A DNA stretch of 8,298 nt, from the NCBI GenBank assembly GCA_030696435.1, contig JAUYSF010000428.1:1-8298 (forward strand), given 5' to 3'. Made by a program: the position numbers and the translations under genes. The notes beneath the pieces were generated by a model that was given only the letters and a program-made list of their open reading frames with translations, was not told where the DNA came from and ran no database searches. This DNA is from Desulfoprunum sp. GTDB lineage: Bacteria > Desulfobacterota > Desulfobulbia > Desulfobulbales > Desulfocapsaceae. Within the stretch, counting starts at the first letter, position 1. Each line of letters begins with the position of its first letter. Shown here piece by piece: positions 1 to 7,247 of the stretch.

Positions 1-1910
1 TTTATGACTTTCTCGCCTCGGCTTCCCAGCGCTACGGCTTCGGGTGCTGGCTGCCGGGGGCCGGAATCATCCATCAGGTCGTACTCGAACGCTATGCCTT
101 CCCCGGTCTGATGATGCTCGGCACCGATTCACATACCCCCAATGCCGGAGGGCTCGGGGTCTTTGCGGCCGGTGTCGGTGGTGCCGATGCCGTCGATGTG
201 ATGGTCGGCATGCCTTGGGAGGTCTTGCATCCCCGGATCGTAGGCGTCCATCTCAAAGGCCGCCTGCAAGGCTGGAGTGCCCCGAAGGATATCATCCTCA
301 GACTGCTGGCCCAACTGACCTGCTCGGGCGGCACCAACCGGGTCTTCGAATATTTCGGCGAGGGGGCCAGGAGTATTTCAGCAAGCGGCAAGAGCACGAT
401 CTGTAATATGGGGGCGGAACTAGGGGCAACCACCTCGCTCTTCCCCTTCGATCAAAGCATGAAGATCTACCTGGAGGCCTGCAATCGCCCGGAGGCGGCA
501 GAGCTGGCGGAACAACACAACCATCTCCTCAGGGCGGACTCAGAGGTTCTGGCATCACCGGAGAGATATTTTGCCGAAGTTATCGAGATCGACCTCGATA
601 CCCTTGAGGCCCATATCGTCGGCCCGCATTCACCTGATCGGGCCACCACGGTCAGCGGCATGGCCGGTCATATCAGCGCTGGCGGCTATCCGGAGAAGGT
701 TTCCTCTGTCCTCATCGGCTCGTGCACCAACTCTTCTTATGAAGATATGGGCAAGATCGCCGCCATGGCGGAACAGATCGCCGAAAAAGGCCTGAGACTC
801 AAGACGCCGCTGCTGATCACCCCCGGCTCGGAACAGGTCAGGGCCACGATTGAACGCGACGGTCTGTTGCAAAAACTGGAGGCAGTGGGGGCCACGGTCC
901 TGGCCAATGCCTGCGGGCCCTGTATCGGCCAGTGGAACCGGGAAGGTTCGGGAAAAGGGGTGAGAAATTCGATCATCACCTCCTATAACCGCAACTTCCC
1001 GAAACGAAACGATGGTAACCCCGAGACCTGCTGCTTCATCGCCAGCCCCGAGACTTGCATGGCCTATGCCATCCTCGGGACATTCACCACTCATCCCTTC
1101 ACGACCGATCTCAAGGCGGCCGATGGCACGACCTTTCGCCTGAGCGCGCCGGGCAAGGTGAATGAAGTCCCGGAAATGGGCTTTCTCAGAGATGAAGACG
1201 GTTTTCTTGCTCCCCCTAAAAACACCGCAGGTCTCGAAGTCAAGGTCAGCCCCGGCTCTGAACGCCTGGCCCTGCTCAACCCCTTCCCAACCTGGGATGG
1301 CAAAGATTTCAAAGGACTGCGCCTGCTGTTGAAGGCCAGGGGAAAATGCACCACTGACCATATCTCCCCGGCTGGCCCATGGCTCAGATTCCGGGGCCAT
1401 CTCGACAATATCTCCGACAATATGTTCAACGGGGCCGTGAACGCCTTTAGCGGGGAGGCAGGCAAGGCGGTCAACGCCTTGGACGGAAAGATACAGACCT
1501 ATAACCAGATAGCCAGGGCCTACATGGCAGCGGGAGAGAACTGGGTTGCAGTCGGTGACACCAACTACGGAGAGGGCTCATCGCGCGAGCATGCGGCAAT
1601 GAGCCCCCGGCATATGGGCGGACGGGCGGTTATCACCCGGTCCTTTGCCCGTATCCATGAGACCAATCTGAAGAAACAGGGTATCCTGCCCCTGACCTTT
1701 GTCGAGACCGAAGATTACGAGCGAATCCAGGATGGTGATCGCATCGACCTCCTTGGCGTCACCGAGCTTGCACCGGGCAGCATGGTCCGGGCAGTCCTGC
1801 AACATCTTGACGGATCCCATTCCGAGATCATCCTGCAGCACTCACTCAATGCTGAACAAATTGCCTGGTTCAAGGCGGGATCCGCCCTGAACTTTCTTCG
1901 CCAGAAATAG
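1..1910 (+). CDS. acn: Aconitate hydratase, mitochondrial-type (5' end cut by window)
   Basis: Aconitase interconverts citrate and isocitrate through cis-aconitate in the cytoplasmic TCA cycle, using a [4Fe-4S] cluster. The reading frame is open from base 3 to the TAG at 1908-1910, giving 635 visible residues. By alignment to remembered family landmarks, roughly 120 N-terminal residues lie outside the window, so the full protein would be about 750 residues, the usual size for the mitochondrial-type subfamily. Visible landmarks in order: GIIHQ and GTDSHTPN near the start (the active-site His and Asp-Ser-His region); the first cluster cysteine in GSCTNSS (codon at 723); the other two in ACGPCIGQW (codons at 912 and 921); KCTTDHISPAG at the swivel domain; and the catalytic-serine motif GEGSSREH near 1572-1592. 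SFARIHETNLKKQG follows, as in the family. All key residues are intact, so the enzyme should be active. The next gene is convergent, so no operon partner is visible on the downstream side. Confidence 0.97.
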   Translation, partial: YDFLASASQRYGFGCWLPGAGIIHQVVLERYAFPGLMMLGTDSHTPNAGGLGVFAAGVGGADAVDVMVGMPWEVLHPRIVGVHLKGRLQGWSAPKDIILRLLAQLTCSGGTNRVFEYFGEGARSISASGKSTICNMGAELGATTSLFPFDQSMKIYLEACNRPEAAELAEQHNHLLRADSEVLASPERYFAEVIEIDLDTLEAHIVGPHSPDRATTVSGMAGHISAGGYPEKVSSVLIGSCTNSSYEDMGKIAAMAEQIAEKGLRLKTPLLITPGSEQVRATIERDGLLQKLEAVGATVLANACGPCIGQWNREGSGKGVRNSIITSYNRNFPKRNDGNPETCCFIASPETCMAYAILGTFTTHPFTTDLKAADGTTFRLSAPGKVNEVPEMGFLRDEDGFLAPPKNTAGLEVKVSPGSERLALLNPFPTWDGKDFKGLRLLLKARGKCTTDHISPAGPWLRFRGHLDNISDNMFNGAVNAFSGEAGKAVNALDGKIQTYNQIARAYMAAGENWVAVGDTNYGEGSSREHAAMSPRHMGGRAVITRSFARIHETNLKKQGILPLTFVETEDYERIQDGDRIDLLGVTELAPGSMVRAVLQHLDGSHSEIILQHSLNAEQIAWFKAGSALNFLRQK

Positions 1911-1916
1911 TTTCAG

Positions 1917-1944
1917 CTCCCCCGGTTCGCCAGAGCTGGGGGAG
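1917..1944. terminator. Hairpin between convergent genes, possible bidirectional terminator
   Basis: CTCCCCC at 1917-1923 pairs perfectly with GGGGGAG at 1938-1944 around a 14-base loop. A competing 6-bp stem (CAGCTC 1914-1919 with GAGCTG 1933-1938) overlaps it. The hairpin sits in the 53-base gap between the aconitase stop and the stop of the opposing kinase gene, where a shared terminator is expected. Neither side is followed by a clear run of T in the transcribed direction, so as an intrinsic terminator it is weak. The position is persuasive; the sequence is only partly so. Confidence 0.42.
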
Positions 1945-1963
1945 AATCCTTCACAATTTGAAA

Positions 1964-4015
1964 TTACTTACCCCCCGCCAATACCTTGCGAAGGATAGTA
2001 TTCAGGCTGTTTATAGTATAGGGCTTCATGATATATCCCCTGATTCCGCTTTCTTTAGCCTGTTTTTCATTGATCTGTTCGCTAAATCCGGTGCAAAGAA
2101 TAATCGGCAAATCCGGCCTGACGGCCATGAGTTCCCTGGCCAGCTCCTTACCGGTGAGGCCCGGCATGGTCATATCTGTAATAACCAAGTCAAAGGCCTG
2201 CGGGTCAGAGCGGAAAAGATGCAACGCCTCACGGCTGTCCAATGTGGCTGTGACGGTGTAGCCGAGTGATTCGAGCAGTTCCTGCCCCAATTCCGTCAGC
2301 ATTGCTTCGTCGTCCACAAAGAGTATCCGTTCTGTGCCACCGTTTGGCAATTCAACCGCCTTGGTTTGGTGTACAGTCTCTCCCTCTAACTTCGGCAGAA
2401 AGATGTGAAAGATGGTTCCCTGTCCCGGCTCGCTATAGACGTTGATCGCTCCGCCATGGTTTTTGATGATCCCCTGTACCACCGCCAACCCCATCCCGGT
2501 GCCTTCTCCCACCTTTTTGGTCGTGAAATACGGATCGAATATCCGCTCCTTGATGTTGGCCTCCATGCCATGACCGGTGTCGGCTACCGCCAACCGCAGG
2601 CAGGGACCAAGCCTGAGGTCGGGATGGAGCGTGACCAGCGAGGCATCGGCATCAACATCCGACAGGGAGACACTCAAAACCCCTCCCAGGTCACGCATGG
2701 CATGTGCCGCATTGGTCCCGAGATTCATCAACATCTGGTGGATCTGGGTCGGGTCGGCCAGAACCGTGTCCCCCTTCGGAGATGTGGTAATGTGCTGGTG
2801 GATCTCGATAGTGCTCGGCAGAGTGGAACGCAGTAGTTTGAGAACCTCATCGACGATGGAGGCCATCTGTATCGGTTTTCGCTCCTGCTCGCCCTGACGG
2901 CTGAAGGTTAGTATCCTTTTCACCAGTTCTTTGGCGCGTGAACTGGCCTCCTGCACCCGTTCCAGGTCGCGTGCCGCCGCATCATCTTTCGCCAACTTGT
3001 GCTGCGCCAAATCCGTATAGCCGATTATTGCCGTCAGGATATTGTTAAAATCATGAGCAATGCCGCCGGCAAGTGTCCCGATCGCCTCCATTTTCTGGGA
3101 TTGGCGGAGTTCGTGCTCCAGCCTCAACTCATGGGTGACATCCCGTTGGATGCTGACATAGTTGATGATCGTGTCTTTTGCGTCTCGAATTGTCGAAAAG
3201 GTCGTATCCGCTTGGTACAATGAGCCATCTTTTCTTCTGATGGTAAGGCGTCCCGACCAGGCTCGACCCCGGCTGAGATTTTCCTGCATTTGCCGGTAAA
3301 ACTCAGGGTCATGCGTATCGCTTCTGAGGATGCTGCAATTTTGACCGACTACGTCTTCTCTGTCGTACCCGTTCATGTGCTCGAATGCCGGATTCACATA
3401 GGTAATGCACCATTGCGCATCGGTCATGAATATCGCCTCTCCGGCCTGTTCAATGGCTGCTGCCAGCCGCACCCGCTCCTTTTCACCCCGTTCGCGTTCG
3501 ATTATTTCATCATGCAGGACATTGATGGTCCGGGCCAGCTCGGCAGTCCGTTCCTCGACCCGGGCTTCCAGCAACTCCTTGGCCTCTTGCAGCCTTATGG
3601 TGAGTTCCCTGTTATGCAAATGCACGGCAATGCGGGCCTGTAATTCTTCCCGTTGAAAGGGCTTGGTGATATAGTCCACCGCCCCTGCTTCCAGCCCTTT
3701 CACCTTGTGTTCCGTTTCGGCCAGGGCGGTCATGAAAATCACCGGGATCTCTTTCGTGCTCTCCATGGCCTTCAGCCTGCGGCAGGTCTCAAAGCCATCT
3801 ATTCCCGGCATCATGATATCGAGCAGAATCAGATCAGGCCGGGCATAATCGGCCCTTTGGATAGCGCTTTCACCATCCTCCGCCACAAGAACGGTATAAT
3901 TGAACTCCACCAGGCAATCCCGCACCACAGCCAGATTACTGGGATCGTCATCGACCACCAGAATAACCGGTTTTTGCACATCGAATTGAGCCGGATTCTG
4001 TAATGCAGGGATCAT
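1964..4015 (-). CDS. Soluble hybrid histidine kinase, REC-PAS-HisKA-HATPase-REC
   Basis: This is a cytoplasmic phosphorelay protein of 683 residues with no membrane segment or signal peptide. An N-terminal receiver spans about 16-132 and has the acidic pair D22/D23, phospho-acceptor D66 (LLDIMMPG), T96 and K118. A coiled coil runs about 135-183, followed by a PAS domain at about 183-296. The dimerisation domain carries the phospho-histidine H321 in GGIAHDFNNIL, the form seen in NtrB-like kinases. The ATPase domain has the N box (NLGTNA, about 431-436), G1 (ADTGHGM, 478-484), F box (FDPYFTTK) and G2 (GEGTGMGL). A second receiver at about 563-680 has D568/D569, D614, T642 and K664. Both receivers and the kinase therefore look competent. 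The ATG lies in an ATGA overlap with the stop of the membrane kinase upstream and has a good Shine-Dalgarno. The N-terminal receiver suggests it takes phosphate or a conformational signal from another protein, plausibly the neighbouring kinase. There is no DNA-binding or other output domain. Confidence 0.96.
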   Translation of the reverse strand: MIPALQNPAQFDVQKPVILVVDDDPSNLAVVRDCLVEFNYTVLVAEDGESAIQRADYARPDLILLDIMMPGIDGFETCRRLKAMESTKEIPVIFMTALAETEHKVKGLEAGAVDYITKPFQREELQARIAVHLHNRELTIRLQEAKELLEARVEERTAELARTINVLHDEIIERERGEKERVRLAAAIEQAGEAIFMTDAQWCITYVNPAFEHMNGYDREDVVGQNCSILRSDTHDPEFYRQMQENLSRGRAWSGRLTIRRKDGSLYQADTTFSTIRDAKDTIINYVSIQRDVTHELRLEHELRQSQKMEAIGTLAGGIAHDFNNILTAIIGYTDLAQHKLAKDDAAARDLERVQEASSRAKELVKRILTFSRQGEQERKPIQMASIVDEVLKLLRSTLPSTIEIHQHITTSPKGDTVLADPTQIHQMLMNLGTNAAHAMRDLGGVLSVSLSDVDADASLVTLHPDLRLGPCLRLAVADTGHGMEANIKERIFDPYFTTKKVGEGTGMGLAVVQGIIKNHGGAINVYSEPGQGTIFHIFLPKLEGETVHQTKAVELPNGGTERILFVDDEAMLTELGQELLESLGYTVTATLDSREALHLFRSDPQAFDLVITDMTMPGLTGKELARELMAVRPDLPIILCTGFSEQINEKQAKESGIRGYIMKPYTINSLNTILRKVLAGGK

Positions 4016-6336
4016 TTCCCATCTCCTCGGTACTGGTCCACCAGGACCAGAATGGCCTTTGCCTTGAACCCCTTGGCCAGTTCACGCAATCTGCCGGCAA
4101 AGCAGCGATAGGTGATATTCTTGGCCTCCAGCGCGGTCGCCCAGGCCTCTATCTTCAGCATATCACCCATCATCGCCAATTCATAGAGCCCTTGCAAATC
4201 TTCTTTCGGCGGGGCCACAAACGGCTCCTCTGGTTTCCCGGATTTCCGGCCGTTCGTCTCTCCCGCTTGTGCCGCCACCTTCATCTCCCATTTAATCCCC
4301 AGCAGCGCCCCGATTTTCTCCAGAAGGAGGTCAATACGGATCGGCTTGGTCACAAAGGCATCACACAGCGCGACAAATTCCTCTTTGCGCGTGTTATCCG
4401 TCACCGTGGCCGAGGCGCCGATGATTCGTATCGCCGTCATATCCCGATTTTGCCGGAGAAGCGTGGCCACTTCCTGCCCATCCATTTCCGGCATCACCAA
4501 ATCCAGCAATACAAGATCCGGGCGCTGTTCCATTGCGGCCTGCAGAGCTTCCCGTCCATTCTGTGCCGTATCGAGCTCAAAGCCCAAAGGTTCCAGCAAC
4601 GAAACCAGCATGGCGGTGTTGCCGACCGTATCATCAACCACCAGAATCCTCTTACGCTCACCCCGATAGCCGATAACGTGGTATTCCGTCTTCTCAAGGG
4701 CAACCTCGTTATCCACCAGTGACGGTAGCACAACCTCCAGCCAAAAGGTGCTTCCCGTGCCGAATTGGCTTTCCACCCCCATCCTGCCCTCTATCAACGC
4801 CAGCAGGCGTTTCGTGATGTTCAGCCCCAGGCCTGTTCCTTCGCGGACCTGCCGGTCGATCGCCAACTGGGTGAAGGGTTCAAAGATCGCCTCCAGCTTG
4901 TCCTCGGGGATGCCGATCCCGGTATCGATCACCTCGCAGCGGAACAAACCGGCAGCCGTATAGCTCACCCGCATCGTCACACTCCCCCGCCGGGTATATT
5001 TGACCGCATTGGAGAGCAGGTTGAGGAGAATCTGACGAAGTTTGCGTTCATCCCCCCGTACATAGGCCGGCAACGGGGTAAAAGCCTCATAGTGAAAGCG
5101 GAGATCCTTCTCCTCGGCCTGTAATTTGGTGAGGTTGAAGACCTGACCCATCAGGGCCGGCAGATCGAACGCCGACTCCTCAACCTCCATTTTACACGCC
5201 TCGATCTTGCCCACATCAAGGATGTCGTTGATCAGGGTCAGGAGATGCTCGCCGCTGCTGCGCATGATATCCAACTGCTGCCGTTGCGCCTCGGAGAGGT
5301 TGTTATGGTGCTTGAGGATCTGGGCATAGCCCAGGATGGCGTTGAGCGGTGTGCGCAGTTCATGGCTCATTCTGGAGAGGAAATCGCTCTTGGCCCGGTT
5401 GGCCGTTTCCGCTTCATCTTTGGCTACGGTCAACTCGGCCGTGCGCTCACCGACCAGATCTTCGAGATGATCGCGATGCTGTTTCAGTTCATCCTCTCTG
5501 TCCTTGATGGCATGACTCATCCGGTTGAATTCCGCAGTGAGCTGGCCGATTTCGCTCTTAGGCGACGAAACCGCAACCTCGGGATGCTCTCCCTCCCGGA
5601 GCTCTTTTACGGCATTGATCAGGGCATAGAGCGGGCGCGTCGCCAAGGTGATGAAGATATAGAGCAGCAACACGCCGACAGTGGAAAAGAGCACCGCCAG
5701 CATGCCACCTCTGATGATGATTTGCTGTTCGGATCTGCTCATGACCTCCCTGAACAGACCTATACGCACCCAACCGATCTGCTCCCTGACCGTTGGCGAG
5801 GAATCGATCCCCTCCAGCAGAAAAAGGCCTTCGGCGGCCTTGACGGTAACAACCGGGACAATAAATTCAAAGAAATCACGATGCTCGAAAAAGGTGACCG
5901 TCTGGTCGGTGGTAGCCGTCAGCGTTTCATCCAGTGGGTGCGACGTGCCTTCGTGGAGCAGCGTCTCGGAATGCTTATTGAGGAAGGAGACAAAGGCAAC
6001 GTCTTTGATCCCCATCACGGAGAGGGCCGTGCTTTTCAGCTGTTCGAGATTTTCGGAGAGCAGTGGCAACTCGGCATTCCTCGCCTGGATGGCGGCAATC
6101 GTCTCCCCTTTTTTGATGATTTCGTTCCTGAGGATCTTTCTCTCGGTTGAAATCGACTCAAGGGTGTAGACCATGGAGATAATGACAATCATCGGGATCA
6201 GGAACAGTACCGCCTGTCCTCTGAAGGTCAGCGGCATCAGCGCCGTCAACCGGTCCGACAGTCTGCGTTTTGACTGCCCCGATGTGGGATTGCCACTTTT
6301 CATATCTGTACCTGTCATAGCCGGGTCCGCTTTCAT
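4012..6336 (-). CDS. Membrane hybrid sensor histidine kinase (periplasmic sensor-HAMP-HisKA-HATPase-REC)
   Basis: This is a 774-residue inner-membrane sensor kinase. A basic cytoplasmic N-terminus leads to a first membrane segment at about 42-60, a periplasmic domain of about 145 residues (61-206), and a second segment at about 209-231. HAMP (about 231-284) and a coiled coil follow. The HisKA motif SRMSHELRTPLN places the phospho-histidine at H325. The ATPase domain shows an N box (LLNLLSNAVKYT, N443), G1 (DTGIGIP, 471-477), F box (IFEPFTQ) and G2 (REGTGLGLNI). The C-terminal receiver (about 562-680) has D568/D569, D612, S642 in place of the more common Thr, and K664. A linker and a helical tail (about 708-770) follow; the tail contains no histidine, so it is not an HPt domain. 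The periplasmic part loosely recalls BarA-type sensor domains in layout, but I cannot assign its ligand. The ATG at 6336 overlaps the upstream stop as ATGA with only a weak purine-rich stretch before it; Met7 and Met12 are alternative starts. It probably senses the state of the periplasmic binding protein encoded just upstream. Confidence 0.96.
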   Translation of the reverse strand: MKADPAMTGTDMKSGNPTSGQSKRRLSDRLTALMPLTFRGQAVLFLIPMIVIISMVYTLESISTERKILRNEIIKKGETIAAIQARNAELPLLSENLEQLKSTALSVMGIKDVAFVSFLNKHSETLLHEGTSHPLDETLTATTDQTVTFFEHRDFFEFIVPVVTVKAAEGLFLLEGIDSSPTVREQIGWVRIGLFREVMSRSEQQIIIRGGMLAVLFSTVGVLLLYIFITLATRPLYALINAVKELREGEHPEVAVSSPKSEIGQLTAEFNRMSHAIKDREDELKQHRDHLEDLVGERTAELTVAKDEAETANRAKSDFLSRMSHELRTPLNAILGYAQILKHHNNLSEAQRQQLDIMRSSGEHLLTLINDILDVGKIEACKMEVEESAFDLPALMGQVFNLTKLQAEEKDLRFHYEAFTPLPAYVRGDERKLRQILLNLLSNAVKYTRRGSVTMRVSYTAAGLFRCEVIDTGIGIPEDKLEAIFEPFTQLAIDRQVREGTGLGLNITKRLLALIEGRMGVESQFGTGSTFWLEVVLPSLVDNEVALEKTEYHVIGYRGERKRILVVDDTVGNTAMLVSLLEPLGFELDTAQNGREALQAAMEQRPDLVLLDLVMPEMDGQEVATLLRQNRDMTAIRIIGASATVTDNTRKEEFVALCDAFVTKPIRIDLLLEKIGALLGIKWEMKVAAQAGETNGRKSGKPEEPFVAPPKEDLQGLYELAMMGDMLKIEAWATALEAKNITYRCFAGRLRELAKGFKAKAILVLVDQYRGDGK
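4022..4028 (-). promoter_or_regulatory. Shine-Dalgarno of the REC-PAS-HK-REC gene
   Basis: On the minus strand GAGGAGA stands six bases before the ATG at 4015-4013. It lies inside the 3' end of the upstream kinase gene. It supports the chosen start and shows that this gene can recruit ribosomes itself as well as through the ATGA overlap. Confidence 0.7.
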
Positions 6337-7247
6337 TGATAGATTTTCTTCGCTTTCCTCAACATCTCATCCGGTAGCACAATACCCATCTTCTGCGCCG
6401 TGTTGCTGTTTATATACAGGTTGTATCCACTGGGAGGGGAAGCGAGTATCTCTGTGGCATCGACCCCACCCAGAATGGTTTGCACCTTTTCACCGATCTG
6501 GCGGCTGACCGCTTTGGGATCGAAGACCAGCGCAAACAGCGAGCCCTGCCTGACATTGGCCTCCGAAATGCCGAGCAACGGGATATTTTTCCTGAAAGAG
6601 GACAGATAGACATTTGCCATAACCTGGGCGGTCAGCAGATTGGCGTCGGGGAGCAGCAACAAAGCCTTCGTGTCGACCAGCCGATCGACGGTGTTGACCA
6701 AATCGGAGGGACTTTCGACCTCATATGCGGTCGTCAGGGCCTGATCGCCATTAAACAGGGTCTTCATCATGATCCGGCTCCCCATGACGGAGACCTTGGT
6801 GATTGTCGGGAGATAGCGCTGAACGATCGAGACATATTCACTCACCGGCGGTGACATATACACCCCGGTGACATTCGACCTGCCGCTTTCAGGAGATACA
6901 ACGACCAGACCATAGACAACGGCAATCTCCGGCGGCAGAAGCAGGGCTTCAGCAACAGCATCCCGGCCCAGCGCCACGACAATTCGTGCATCCTCCCGCT
7001 CCACAACAATGTCGAGCCGCCCTTTCACCTCCGAAACCGCATATTCCATCACCTGGGACCTTAGCGACGCCTGGATCTCGGCTGCAACATCAGCTACCAG
7101 TGCATACTGCAGATCGCCGACAATGAGCACTTTTGCGGCGCTGGCGGGAGGAGGGAAAGACAACAGGAGAAAGAGGAACAGCGCCGCAGACCAGGGATGG
7201 CGGCGCAGGGAGAGAGAAAGCCCCCTATGAAAACAAAAGGCTTTCAC
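6333..7247 (-). CDS. Periplasmic substrate-binding protein, ABC_sub_bind (PF04392-like)
   Basis: This is a 304-residue exported protein. The N-terminus has a basic stretch (SLRRHPW), a hydrophobic core (about 20-31) and a likely signal-peptidase I site after ASA at 35-37. There is no lipobox cysteine, so it should be free in the periplasm. The mature part resembles the ABC_sub_bind family of two-lobed binding proteins: VVALGRDAVAEAL, NVTGVYMSPPVSEY, LLLPDANLLT, IPLLGISEANVRQGSLFALVFDP, and a C-terminal YINSNTAQKMGI segment. Family members usually serve ABC importers of small solutes such as amino acids, but no permease or ATPase gene is visible here. Instead it sits between a TonB receptor and a sensor kinase, which suggests a ligand-presenting accessory to the kinase (inference). 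The start is a GTG that shares one base with the receptor's TAG stop; I see no clear Shine-Dalgarno, so translation may depend on reinitiation. No other plausible upstream start exists in frame, and a start after the GTG would trim the signal peptide. Confidence 0.88.
   Translation of the reverse strand: MKAFCFHRGLSLSLRRHPWSAALFLFLLLSFPPPASAAKVLIVGDLQYALVADVAAEIQASLRSQVMEYAVSEVKGRLDIVVEREDARIVVALGRDAVAEALLLPPEIAVVYGLVVVSPESGRSNVTGVYMSPPVSEYVSIVQRYLPTITKVSVMGSRIMMKTLFNGDQALTTAYEVESPSDLVNTVDRLVDTKALLLLPDANLLTAQVMANVYLSSFRKNIPLLGISEANVRQGSLFALVFDPKAVSRQIGEKVQTILGGVDATEILASPPSGYNLYINSNTAQKMGIVLPDEMLRKAKKIYQ

Noticed and set aside
630..1400. 256-codon open frame antisense to the aconitase gene
   Set aside because: The aconitase frame on the other strand is certain, and the antisense translation shows no recognisable domain and has the composition expected from a mirrored GC-rich gene.
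1955..1965. AATTTGAAATT palindrome as an operator
   Set aside because: It is an 11-base AT-rich palindrome at the 3' ends of two convergent genes, where a promoter operator is not expected; chance is sufficient.
3128..3467. LOV blue-light photoreceptor domain
   Set aside because: Only the cysteine position matches; the Arg and Gln of the NCRFLQ motif and the later flavin-binding Asn are missing.
4012..4300. HPt phosphotransfer domain at the end of the membrane kinase
   Set aside because: No histidine occurs after the receiver, so a phosphotransfer function is excluded.
5245..6150. 301-codon open frame on the plus strand opposite the membrane kinase
   Set aside because: The minus-strand kinase reads through with HAMP, HisKA and membrane segments; the plus-strand frame is a shadow with no domain, and no convincing ribosome site was noted.
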